Part shown: one piece after another, positions 33,570 through 41,615 of the stretch
Layout of the letters: every line of letters begins with the position of its first letter
How positions within the stretch are numbered: position 1 is the first letter of the stretch
DNA from: Castellaniella hirudinis
GTDB lineage: Bacteria; Pseudomonadota; Gammaproteobacteria; Burkholderiales; Burkholderiaceae_B
Assembly: GCF_042651965.1 (NCBI RefSeq)
Contig: NZ_JBHSDY010000004.1
Span: 62,001-126,000, forward strand
Direction: 5' to 3'
DNA: 64,000 bases
Notes under the pieces: generated by a model
What the model was told of the DNA's origin: nothing
The model's database searches: none
What the model saw: the letters and a program-made list of their open reading frames with translations, nothing else
Position numbers and translations under genes: made by a program

Positions 33570-34946
33570 ATGGCATCCATTTCTTCTCTCGGCCTGTCCG
33601 GCCTGCCCCTCTCGGACCTGCTCACCAAGCTGAAAACCAACGAAAGCCAGGTTCTGAATACGATCCAGAGCCGGCAGAAGGCGGCGGAAACCAAGCTTAC
33701 CGCCTACAACACCCTGAAATCTTCTGTCGAGGCGCTCCAGAAGGCTGCCCAGGCCGTCGGTAAAGCAGACACCTTCGGCTCGATCTCCGTCAAATCCGGC
33801 TCGGACGCCTTCTCCGCAACGACGAGCAGCGGCGCCATCCCGGGCCAGTATTCGGTCCAGGTCGACCAACTGGCCTCATCCCAGACCCTGGTCTATGCGG
33901 GTCGGGCGGACCGCACCGCCGACATCGGCACCGGCGGAACCCTGAAGATCACCATCGGCGGCGAAGAAAAATCCATCGACCTCAACGGCAAGGGCACGTC
34001 CCTGGACGCGCTCGTGACCGCCATCAACGCCGACAAGGACATCGGGGTCAACGCCACCATCGTCAACGACGGCACGCCGGGCAGCCAATACCGCCTGCTG
34101 CTGACCAGCCGCGAAACCGGCGAGCAGAACGCCGTCACCAACCTCTCCGTCGACGGCAACGCCGACCTGGAATCCTTCCTGGGCTACGCCGGCGGCGGCT
34201 CCACAGCGGGCGTCACGGTCCAAGCCGCCAAGAACGCCGAGCTCACCATCAACGGCATCGCCGTCACCAGCCAGAGCAACACCATCGAAAACGTGATCGA
34301 CGGCGTCAAGCTGACGCTGAACCAGACCACGACCAGCGCCGCCAACCTGACATTGACCCGCGACGACGGCGTCGCCAAGAAGGCCGTCGAGGATTTCGTC
34401 AAGGCCTACAACAGCATGCTGGACACGGTCGGGACGCTGACGAAATACACCGTCGGGGCCGACAACCCCTCCAGCCCGCTGACCGGCGACACGCTCGCCC
34501 GCTCGGTGCAGACCCGCATGCGAGACGCCGTGTCAGGCGCCATCGAGTCCGCCAACGGCACCACCCTGTCCAAGATCGGCATCACGACCGATCCCAAGAC
34601 CGGCAAACTCAACATCGACGACACCAAGCTCACCAAAGCCCTGGCTGAAGATTCGGAGAATGTGAAATCCCTGTTCACCGGCGTCACCGGCGTCGGCACC
34701 CGGGTGGATCAGACCGCCGAGACGTTCACACGCTCCGGCGGCCTGTTCAGCAACACCACCGAGGGCCTGAACAAAACCATCGCTGACATCAAGAAGCAGT
34801 ACGATGCGACCTCCGACCGCATCGACCAGCGCATGGAAACCTACCGCGCCCAGTTCACCCAGCTGGACGCCATGGTCAGCCAGATGAATTCGCTCAGCAG
34901 CTACCTGTCGCAGCAGCTCAGCGCCCTGAATGCCTCAAAGCAGTAA
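33570..34946 (+). CDS. fliD: Flagellar filament capping protein FliD
   Basis: Hook-associated protein 2, which caps the filament tip and guides flagellin polymerisation. The protein has 458 residues. The N-terminal D0/D1 part begins SSLGLSGLPLSDLLTKLKTN with heptad-like helices (1-75); the central part is beta-rich and Thr/Ser/Gly-rich; the C-terminal helix (390-455) includes NKTIADIKKQYDATSDRIDQ. ACGGAG precedes the ATG. The only Cys-free, low-aromatic composition in the area fits an exported axial protein. Confidence 0.95.
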   Translation: MASISSLGLSGLPLSDLLTKLKTNESQVLNTIQSRQKAAETKLTAYNTLKSSVEALQKAAQAVGKADTFGSISVKSGSDAFSATTSSGAIPGQYSVQVDQLASSQTLVYAGRADRTADIGTGGTLKITIGGEEKSIDLNGKGTSLDALVTAINADKDIGVNATIVNDGTPGSQYRLLLTSRETGEQNAVTNLSVDGNADLESFLGYAGGGSTAGVTVQAAKNAELTINGIAVTSQSNTIENVIDGVKLTLNQTTTSAANLTLTRDDGVAKKAVEDFVKAYNSMLDTVGTLTKYTVGADNPSSPLTGDTLARSVQTRMRDAVSGAIESANGTTLSKIGITTDPKTGKLNIDDTKLTKALAEDSENVKSLFTGVTGVGTRVDQTAETFTRSGGLFSNTTEGLNKTIADIKKQYDATSDRIDQRMETYRAQFTQLDAMVSQMNSLSSYLSQQLSALNASKQ

Positions 34947-34958
34947 ACCCGCATCGCC

Positions 34959-35390
34959 ATGACCTACGCCCCGCGTTCCCGCACCGCCCGCGCCACCGGC
35001 TCTTATGCCAACATCGGGCTCGAGACCGAAGTGCTCGGCGCTTCACCCGAGCGCCTGATCTCGCTGCTGTTCCGGGGCGCATTGAAAGCCATTGCACAGG
35101 CCCGTCACCATCTCGTCAGCGGCAACATCCCGGAACGCGGCAAGGCCTTGTCCAAAGCCATCGACATCGTGGACTCGGGCCTGAAGGCGGGGGTGGACAC
35201 GGAACGCGGCGGCGAGGTTGCCCGGCTGCTGATTGCGTCCTACGAACTCATCATCCGCGATCTGATGCAGGCCAATCTGCACAGCGACGAGGCCAAGCTC
35301 AACTCGGCCGAAAAGATGCTGATCGACCTGGCCGGCGCCTGGCACACGGCTGTCGACCCCCAGTTCAGCGACCCGCCTCCCAGCCATTGA
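34959..35390 (+). CDS. fliS: Flagellar export chaperone FliS
   Basis: Cytoplasmic chaperone that binds the flagellin C-terminus before export. It has 143 residues, mostly helical. The conserved pattern is ETEVLGASPERLISLLFRGA near residues 21-40 and the later GGEVARLLIASYELIIRDLMQ. It is 12 bases after fliD and just before fliT. The C-terminal tail QFSDPPPSH is low complexity. Confidence 0.93.
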   Translation: MTYAPRSRTARATGSYANIGLETEVLGASPERLISLLFRGALKAIAQARHHLVSGNIPERGKALSKAIDIVDSGLKAGVDTERGGEVARLLIASYELIIRDLMQANLHSDEAKLNSAEKMLIDLAGAWHTAVDPQFSDPPPSH

Positions 35391-35410
35391 CCGAAATTCC
35401 GCTATTGAGC

Positions 35411-35740
35411 ATGACCCAAGCATCCATCCTCACGTATTACCAGGAAATCGCAGACCTGTCGGGCCAGATGCTGACCAAGGCTCAGGCGCAGGAATGGGAT
35501 GAACTGGTGGCGCTCGGCGCCCGCTACCAGGAAGCGGTCGAACGCCTGCAAGCCCTGGATCCGCTGGACGACGACCAGAAAAACGCCCGGCGCGAACTGC
35601 TCACCCGCATCCTGGACGACGATGCCCGGATCCGCCAGCTGATTTCTCCCGAACTCGAACGCCTGAGCCATCTGCTGGGCACGTTCAAGCGCCAGCGCAC
35701 CGTCCTGCAGGCCTACTACAGCACGGTCCGCCCACACTAG
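35411..35740 (+). CDS. fliT: Flagellar protein FliT
   Basis: FliD chaperone, and in enteric bacteria a regulator of FlhDC. It has 109 residues, helical and charged. ILTYYQEIADLSGQMLTKAQ and the WDELVALGARYQEAVERL segment fit the family. The ATG at 35411 is preferred; a TTG at 35387 overlapping fliS is an alternative. Its place after fliS is the usual one. Confidence 0.85.
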   Translation: MTQASILTYYQEIADLSGQMLTKAQAQEWDELVALGARYQEAVERLQALDPLDDDQKNARRELLTRILDDDARIRQLISPELERLSHLLGTFKRQRTVLQAYYSTVRPH

Positions 35741-35768
35741 GGCTCCACCCCCTCCCAGGAATCACGCC

Positions 35769-37025
35769 ATGAGCATCGGGGCCCCTTCCAACCTCGGCAC
35801 GCTGCTGGTCCAGCGCCTGGACGCCGTACTGGGCACCACCCTGGGCCAACAGGCCAACCTCGCCTCCGGCGCGGGCCCTCAGGCCGTCCCCCAGCCGGCC
35901 AACACCGAAAACCCCGACGCGCTGCAAAATCCGACCCAGCGCCATCCCCGCGAATCCGTCGATCAGGCCAACCAGCAAGGCCGCCAGCAGGCCGCCGTCG
36001 GCAAGGCCGTGCGGGACATGAAGCTGGACAATCTGCTGGGCCGCAGCACGACCTTTCACGGCAGCACCCAGTCTGCACCGACCACCCTGGGCTATGCGGC
36101 CCGCATCATCCTCGCCTTGCTGCAGCAATTTCCCCGCGACGGCCAGGCCGTGCGCGGCCAATCGCCGCTGCTGCCCAACACAGGCAATGGCCCGGCCGCC
36201 GGCGGCAACACCGCCGGACTGCCGGGCGGCACGGGTCTGCCTTCCGGCCCGACGACGGCCCAGCCGGGCGGCGTCGCCCAGGCCTGGGGCCAGCTTGCCA
36301 CCGCACTGGGACAGCCGGGCGCCCTGCCCGCCCGCTTCGCCCAGTCGCTGTCGCAATCCGTGCAGACCAGCGGCCTGTTCTACGAATCCCATCTCGCGCA
36401 ACTGGCCACCGGCAAGACCGCGCCCCAGGACCTGCGGCAGGAACCCCAGGGACGCATCCCGCCCCAGCCTGGCGGCACGGCGCAGAATACGCAGAGCAAC
36501 GCCCCGCAAGCCGCCACACCGGCCCCCGCCGCGACGGGCGGCGCCGGTCCCGACACCGCGCAGACCGCCGCAACCACTCACCAGACCCAGACCGCACCTG
36601 TTCCGGGCATCGATCCGCAAGCCCAGTTGCTGGTCCGCCAGCAGCTCGAAGTCCTGGCCAATCAGGCCTTTCTCTGGCAGGGCGAGGCCTGGCCGGGCGC
36701 CGACATGCAATGGGAAGTCCGCCGCCGCCCCCAAGACGACGAGGAAGACCGCGACTTCCAGGAAGACCACTGGGCCACCCGCCTGAATCTGCACCTGCCG
36801 TCTCTGGGAGACGTCCAGGCGCGCCTGAGCCTGTCCGGCGATCAACTGGTCATGCAGCTGGTCGCGCCCCAGTCCGCGGAACGACTCGGGCAAGCCATCG
36901 AACCGCTGCGCGCCCGGCTGCTGGCCCAAGGCCTGCAGGCCAGCCAGTTGTCCGTCCAGGCCCGGGATGACGCCCCCGACGCTCCACCGCCCAACCCTCA
37001 GAACCATGAAGTCGCCGAGCCCTGA
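35769..37025 (+). CDS. FliK-like hook-length control paralogue
   Basis: Protein of 418 residues, distinct from the FliK at 43.5 kb. Residues 1-300 are disordered, rich in Gln, Ala, Pro and Gly. The C-terminal part (about 320-405), RLNLHLPSLGDVQARLSLSG then QSAERLGQAIEPLRARLLAQ, resembles the Flg_hook C-terminal domain that touches FlhB. It is followed, with a 20-base overlap, by a gene for a free FlhB-C-like domain, suggesting the two work as a pair. Its exact role is unknown; not assumed to be the main ruler. Confidence 0.75.
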   Translation: MSIGAPSNLGTLLVQRLDAVLGTTLGQQANLASGAGPQAVPQPANTENPDALQNPTQRHPRESVDQANQQGRQQAAVGKAVRDMKLDNLLGRSTTFHGSTQSAPTTLGYAARIILALLQQFPRDGQAVRGQSPLLPNTGNGPAAGGNTAGLPGGTGLPSGPTTAQPGGVAQAWGQLATALGQPGALPARFAQSLSQSVQTSGLFYESHLAQLATGKTAPQDLRQEPQGRIPPQPGGTAQNTQSNAPQAATPAPAATGGAGPDTAQTAATTHQTQTAPVPGIDPQAQLLVRQQLEVLANQAFLWQGEAWPGADMQWEVRRRPQDDEEDRDFQEDHWATRLNLHLPSLGDVQARLSLSGDQLVMQLVAPQSAERLGQAIEPLRARLLAQGLQASQLSVQARDDAPDAPPPNPQNHEVAEP

Positions 37026-37407
37026 TCCCCACCGACCCAGCGCCGTCGCCGTCACCTACGACCCGACGGACGCCGCACCCCGGGTCGTGGCCAAGGGCTA
37101 CGGCAACCTGGCGGACACCATCGTGCGCACCGCGCGCGAACACGGCCTGTACGTACACGAATCGCCGGAACTGGTCGGCCTGCTGATGCAGGTGGATCTG
37201 GACGCGCACATCCCCCCCAGGCTCTACGTCGCCATCGCGGAACTGCTGGCCTGGCTATACGCGCTGGATACCGAAGGCGGCGTCGTGCGGCGCCCCGCCG
37301 ACGAGGACAACCCCCACGCTTCCATGCCGGCGCATGGTGCGCCGCCCCCCGAGGGGGCGCTTTTTGCCTTGGGGCGGCCCGGCGGCAAAAAAATACCCGC
37401 CGAATAA
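37006..37407 (+). CDS. FlhB C-terminal-domain-like protein (FlhX-type)
   Basis: Protein of 133 residues without membrane segments. Residues 12-88 match the cytoplasmic part of FlhB after its cleavage point: AVAVTYDPTDAAPRVVAKGY, then IVRTAREHGLYVHESPELVG and IPPRLYVAIAELLAWLY. The autocleavage NPTH is missing: the aligned place reads YDPTDAAP, so it resembles an already separated FlhB-CC fragment. Comparable stand-alone proteins are FlhX of Helicobacter and YlqH of Bacillus. The last residues, from about 113, are encoded by the dispersed repeat. The ATG overlaps the FliK-like gene. Confidence 0.8.
   Translation: MKSPSPDPHRPSAVAVTYDPTDAAPRVVAKGYGNLADTIVRTAREHGLYVHESPELVGLLMQVDLDAHIPPRLYVAIAELLAWLYALDTEGGVVRRPADEDNPHASMPAHGAPPPEGALFALGRPGGKKIPAE
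37344..37390 (+). repeat. 47-bp dispersed GC-rich repeat, copy B (inside a coding region)
   Basis: 44 of 47 bases match 5355-5401, with differences at three positions. Here it lies in frame at the 3' end of the FlhB-like gene and encodes PPPEGALFALGRPGGK. The hairpin plus T5 part could also act as a terminator in the plus direction. Confidence 0.8.
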
Positions 37408-37420
37408 ACTCAAGGCGGGT
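37395..37420. terminator. Hairpin serving fliE (minus) and the FlhB-like gene (plus)
   Basis: ACCCGCC (37395-37401) pairs with GGCGGGT (37414-37420); the stop codon of the FlhB-like gene lies in the loop. On the minus strand the stem is followed by ATTTTTTT, an excellent terminator for fliE. On the plus side the T run is short. Confidence 0.75.
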
Positions 37421-37461
37421 TTGCTCATCGGCCGGCCCGGCAAAGGGCCGACACGGCCTCA

Positions 37462-37797
37462 TCAGACGGCCATATTGGCGATTTCCTTGTAGGCATCCAC
37501 CAGGCGGTTGCGCACCTGCACCGTCGCCTGAAAAGCCAGGCCGGCTTTCTGCAGATCGATCATCACATTGCTCAGGGAAATGTCGGGATCACCCATTTCA
37601 AAGGCCTTGGCCTGGGTGTTGGCGGCATTCTGCGCATGGGAAACCCGATCCAGGGACCGGGCCAGTTCGGCGGCAAAACCGTGGCTGCCCTCGGAAGACG
37701 CGACCGGCTGCGCCGACAGGCCCTGGGACTCGCGCGCCACGGCGCGCATCTGGGCAAGCAGGTTTTCGACGCTGGCAAGGGCCTGGGAAGTCATCAT
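37462..37797 (-). CDS. fliE: Flagellar hook-basal body protein FliE
   Basis: Links the MS ring to the proximal rod; exported early by the flagellar apparatus. It has 111 residues. The C-terminal DISLSNVMIDLQKAGLAFQA then TVQVRNRLVDAYKEIANMAV is diagnostic. A paired ATG ATG at 37797 is taken as start; a TTG at 37830 is possible. It is transcribed away from fliF, whereas in E. coli it is also monocistronic and divergent. Confidence 0.93.
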   Translation of the reverse strand: MMTSQALASVENLLAQMRAVARESQGLSAQPVASSEGSHGFAAELARSLDRVSHAQNAANTQAKAFEMGDPDISLSNVMIDLQKAGLAFQATVQVRNRLVDAYKEIANMAV

Positions 37798-38154
37798 GGC
37801 AAACGGTTCGGAAGTAACGGCTGAAGACAAGGACTGAAAGACAGGGAAAACACCGGCCGCCGCTGAACACGATCCGCCGACGATGTACTATACGGCCGGT
37901 CCCGAATCGGCAAGCCCCGCAATAGCGGGGATAAGAACGGACACTTCCCCGGTTTGCCAAATGCATGCACGCACAAGGCGGATCATCCTAACTAAGCCCC
38001 AAAAACGGGGTTTTTCAGGGCTTGCCGGAACACCAATCGCCGCCATAATGGCCGCCAATATCCCATCATTCTGCCGTAACAGCATGCACATCATCCAGAC
38101 CGTCGGTTTCTGGCCCGGGCGCGCCCTGGCGGCATCCTCAGCAACTTCGATCCG
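37798..38154. other. fliE-fliF divergent regulatory region
   Basis: 357 bp without a supported gene. It has a hairpin CCCCGC-AATA-GCGGGG (37915-37930) and a terminator-like element on the plus strand, AAGCCCC-AAAAAC-GGGGTTT plus TT (37994-38015), which would block read-through into fliF. I find no FliA promoter. Class II promoters activated by FlhDC are expected here, but I cannot define the sites by eye. Confidence 0.55.
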
Positions 38155-39861
38155 ATGAATCCCATTACCGACTGGATGAACCGCAACCCCGCCCTGGCGC
38201 GGCTGACGGCCTTGCCCCGGCCGGTGCTGCTGGGCCTGGGCGCGGCGATCGTGGCCCTGCTCGTCGTTGCCGCTCTGTGGATGCGCGAACCCGAATACCG
38301 CACGCTGTTCTCGAACGTCGAGGCGCGCGACGGCGGCGCCATCGTCTCGGTCCTGAACCAACGCAACGTCCCCTACAAGTTCGCCGACAACGGCGCCACC
38401 ATCCTGGTGCCTGCCGATCAGGTCTATGCGCTGCGCCTGCAACTGGCCGAACAAGGCCTGCCGCGCGGCGGCAGCGTGGGCTTCGAACTGCTGGACGAGC
38501 CGAAATTCGGCGCCAGCCAGTTCTCCGAGCAGATCTCCTACCAGCGCGCCCTCGAAGGCGAACTGGCCCGCTCCATCGAGGCCCTGCAGCCCGTCAAATC
38601 CGCGCGCGTGCACCTCGCCATCCCGCGCCAGTCCCTGTTCGTGCGTGACCGCGAGGCCCCCACCGCCTCGGTGCTGCTGACGCTCTACCCGTCCCGCACC
38701 CTCAGCGAATCCCAGGTTTCGGCCATCGCCTGGCTGGTGTCCTCCAGCGTGCCCAAACTCAACGCCGAATCGGTCTCGATCGTCGACCAGGACGGCCACC
38801 TGATGTCCTCGCCGGGCGGCGAAGCCGGCATGGACAGCACCCGGCGCAACTTCATCAACGACATCGAGCAGCGCACGTCCCAGCGCATCCTGACCCTGCT
38901 CAATCCGATCGTCGGCCCGGGCAATGTGCGCGCCCAGGTCAGCGCCGACGTGGATTTCTCCCGGCGCGAACAGACGTCCGAGGTCTACCGCCCCAACGAA
39001 ACGCCGGGCACGGCCGCCATCCGCAGCAAGCAGACCAGCGACTCGGCCCAGAACGGCATCATGCCGCCGGCCGGCGTGCCCGGCGCCCTGTCCAACGAGC
39101 CCCCGGCCAATGCCACGGCGCCGATCCAGACGGCGCCCGCCGCCCAAGCCCAGCAAGGCCAACAAGGCCAGGGCGCACCGGCAGCCGGCGCCCAGGGCGG
39201 CGCGCCCCAGGCCGGCGGCCCCACGACGGTCAATGGCACGCCCGTCGCCGGCGCGACGGCCCGCCAGGGCCAGGGCTCCATGCGCAACGACGCCACCGTC
39301 AATTACGAAGTCGACCGCACCATCAGCCACGTCAAGCACGAACTGGGCACGCTGCAGCGCCTGTCCGTGGCCGTGGTGGTCAATTACCGCGACAAGGACG
39401 GCGAGCCGGCGCCGCTGGAGTCGGCCGAAATGGACGACATCAACGCGCTGGTCAAGCAGGCCATGGGTTATTCGGCCGATCGCGGCGACAGCCTCAGTGT
39501 GGTCAATAGCGCCTTCACCGACCAGGAACCCAAGTTCAAGCCCTGGGAAAATCCGGAATACCGCGGTCTCGCCCTGCAAGCCCTGAAGGTCCTCCTGGCC
39601 CTGGCCGTCCTGTTCTTCCTCTGGCGCTCGGTCGTGCGACCCATCGTCCAGGGCTTTGCCAACGCCCAGGTCGAACGCGCCAAGAACGAAGCCCACCTGG
39701 AAACCATGCGCGAACAGCGCCGCCAGGACGAGATGCGCGCCTCGGAAATGAACCGCTACGAGGAAAACCTGGACACCGCCCGCCAACTGGCCCAGCGCGA
39801 CCCGCGCGCCGTCGCCATGGTGCTGCGTTCATGGATGGATCCCAAGAATGCCAAATCCTGA
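38155..39861 (+). CDS. fliF: Flagellar MS-ring protein FliF
   Basis: Membrane ring that nucleates basal-body assembly. The protein has 568 residues. TM1 is about 24-44 and TM2 about 472-492. The periplasmic part has YRTLFSNVEARDGGAIVSVL and FELLDEPKFGASQFSEQISYQRALEGELAR, a typical ring-building motif. Residues 300-390 are a Gln/Ala/Gly/Pro-rich linker. The C-terminal tail DPRAVAMVLRSWM is the FliG-binding site. It starts the fliF-R operon and overlaps fliG by 14 bases. Confidence 0.97.
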   Translation: MNPITDWMNRNPALARLTALPRPVLLGLGAAIVALLVVAALWMREPEYRTLFSNVEARDGGAIVSVLNQRNVPYKFADNGATILVPADQVYALRLQLAEQGLPRGGSVGFELLDEPKFGASQFSEQISYQRALEGELARSIEALQPVKSARVHLAIPRQSLFVRDREAPTASVLLTLYPSRTLSESQVSAIAWLVSSSVPKLNAESVSIVDQDGHLMSSPGGEAGMDSTRRNFINDIEQRTSQRILTLLNPIVGPGNVRAQVSADVDFSRREQTSEVYRPNETPGTAAIRSKQTSDSAQNGIMPPAGVPGALSNEPPANATAPIQTAPAAQAQQGQQGQGAPAAGAQGGAPQAGGPTTVNGTPVAGATARQGQGSMRNDATVNYEVDRTISHVKHELGTLQRLSVAVVVNYRDKDGEPAPLESAEMDDINALVKQAMGYSADRGDSLSVVNSAFTDQEPKFKPWENPEYRGLALQALKVLLALAVLFFLWRSVVRPIVQGFANAQVERAKNEAHLETMREQRRQDEMRASEMNRYEENLDTARQLAQRDPRAVAMVLRSWMDPKNAKS

Positions 39862-40849
39862 TAACGACCTGACCCGCTGCGCCATCCTGATGATGTCCCT
39901 GGGTGAGGATGCGGCGGCCGAAGTCTTCAAGTACCTGTCCTCGCGCGAGGTCCAGCAGATCGGCTCGGCCATGGCCAACCTCAAGCAGGTCACGCGCGCC
40001 GACGTCGATCAAGTCCTGGAGGACTTCCGCCGCGAAGCCGACCAGTTCATGGCCGTGACCCTGGGCTCGGACGACTACATCCGCTCGGTCCTGACCAAGG
40101 CCCTGGGCACCGACCGCGCGGCCGGTTTGATCGAGGACATCCTCGAAGCCGGCGAAGGCACGGGCTCGGGCATCGACGCGCTGAACTGGCTGGAACCGGT
40201 CAACGTCGCCGAACTGATCGCCGACGAGCACCCGCAGATCATCGCCACCATCCTGGTCCACCTGGAACGCGACCGCGCCTCCGCCATTCTGGCGCTGCTC
40301 AACGAGCGCGTGCGCAACGACGTGATGATGCGGATCGCCACTTTCGGCGGCGTGCAGCCGTCCGCGCTGCACGAACTGACCGAAGTGCTGAACGAGGTCC
40401 TGTCCGGCCAGGGCGCCAAGCGCTCGAAGATGGGCGGGGTACGCACCGCGGCCGAGATCCTGAACTTCATGAACACGGCCGAGGAAGAAGCCGTGGTCAG
40501 CAGCCTGCGAGAGATCGACGCCGATCTGGCGCAGCGCATCATCGACGAGATGTTCGTGTTCGACAACCTGGTCGACGTCGAGGACGCCGCCATCCAGCTC
40601 ATCCTGAAGGAAATCGACACGGCCTCGCTGACCATCGCACTGAAGGGCGCCAGCGAAGAGCTCTGCGCCAAGTTCTTCAAGAACATGTCCAACCGCGCGG
40701 CCGAAATCCTGCGCGACGACCTGGACGCCCAGGGTCCGGTGCGCATGTCGCGCGTCGAGACCGAACAGAAGGCCATCCTGATGGTGGCGCGCAAGCTCGC
40801 CGACGCCGGCCAGATCAATCTGTCGATGGGCAACGACGAGTATGTCTGA
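39848..40849 (+). CDS. fliG: Flagellar motor switch protein FliG
   Basis: Rotor protein that contacts stator MotA and determines torque and switching. It has 333 residues. The N-terminal domain binds FliF; the middle domain carries the EHPQ motif (ADEHPQIIATILVHL, about 125-139) for FliM binding; the C-terminal domain includes IDEMFVFDNLVDVEDAAIQL with the torque-helix charges near residues 280-300. It overlaps both fliF and fliH. Confidence 0.97.
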   Translation: MPNPDNDLTRCAILMMSLGEDAAAEVFKYLSSREVQQIGSAMANLKQVTRADVDQVLEDFRREADQFMAVTLGSDDYIRSVLTKALGTDRAAGLIEDILEAGEGTGSGIDALNWLEPVNVAELIADEHPQIIATILVHLERDRASAILALLNERVRNDVMMRIATFGGVQPSALHELTEVLNEVLSGQGAKRSKMGGVRTAAEILNFMNTAEEEAVVSSLREIDADLAQRIIDEMFVFDNLVDVEDAAIQLILKEIDTASLTIALKGASEELCAKFFKNMSNRAAEILRDDLDAQGPVRMSRVETEQKAILMVARKLADAGQINLSMGNDEYV

Positions 40850-41615
40850 CAAGTCCGAGCCTTCCATCGATCTGGCGACGCGAGCCCGCTGGCAGCGCTG
40901 GGAAATGGAATCTCTGGATGCGCTCAAGCAGCCTCCCGGCCGCCGCGCCAGCGACCGCGATCCGCGCTACCAGGCGGAACTCGCGCGGCGCCGCGCCCAG
41001 GCGCTCGCCGAAGGGCGCGAAGAAGGCCGGGCCCAGGGCCGCGCAGACGGTTTCGAGCAAGGCCGCACCGAAGGCCACGCCCAGGGCCTTGAACAAGGCC
41101 GGGTCGAGGGTCATGCCCAGGGTCTCGAACAAGGCCTGGCGGAAGGCCATGCCCAAGGACACGCCCAAGGACTGGCCGAAGGCGCCGCCCTGGCCCGCGA
41201 GCAGGCGGCCCGGCTGGACGATCTGGCCCGGACCTGCGCCGCCGCGCTCGCCGAAATCGAACAGGAAGTCGGCCAGTCCGTCATCCAGCTGGCCGTGCGC
41301 ATTGCCGAGCAGGTGCTGCGCACCCATATCCGAGACTATCCCAACCACATCCTGGACCTGGTCCGCGAGGTCATGCAGGCCCGGCCCGAGCAAGGCGCTG
41401 CGCTGCAATTGCGGCTGCACCCCGACGATCTCGAGCTGGTGCAGGCCTTTCTGGAGCAGACCCCGGACCCGACCCGCTACCGCCTGAGCGCCGACGCAAG
41501 CATCACCCGCGGCGGCTGCGTGGCGGAAACCGCCCTGGGGTCCGTGGACGCCACGCTGGAAACCCGCTGGCAGCGCATCATCGCCGCACTGGGCCAGCCG
41601 GGCGAACCGTCATGA
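40842..41615 (+). CDS. fliH: Flagellar export regulator FliH, with long GxxxG repeat
   Basis: Stator-like regulator of the FliI ATPase. The protein has 257 residues. Residues 58-114 form an unbroken GxxxG series: fifteen glycines exactly four residues apart, with fillers such as HAQ, LEQ, RTE and LAE, giving a long helix. The C-terminal domain (150-250, VRIAEQVLRTHIRDYPNHIL) binds FliI. It overlaps fliG by 8 bases and fliI by 4. The repeat is reflected in 12-base DNA periodicity at 41015-41190. Confidence 0.94.
   Translation: MSDKSEPSIDLATRARWQRWEMESLDALKQPPGRRASDRDPRYQAELARRRAQALAEGREEGRAQGRADGFEQGRTEGHAQGLEQGRVEGHAQGLEQGLAEGHAQGHAQGLAEGAALAREQAARLDDLARTCAAALAEIEQEVGQSVIQLAVRIAEQVLRTHIRDYPNHILDLVREVMQARPEQGAALQLRLHPDDLELVQAFLEQTPDPTRYRLSADASITRGGCVAETALGSVDATLETRWQRIIAALGQPGEPS

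Noticed and set aside
35769..37025. Calling the gene after fliT the main fliK
   Set aside because: The gene between fliJ and fliL has the stronger Flg_hook domain (NPPELGPIHITL) and canonical position.
37888..39786. A 632-codon open frame on the minus strand
   Set aside because: Antisense shadow of fliF; composition is typical of a shadow frame.
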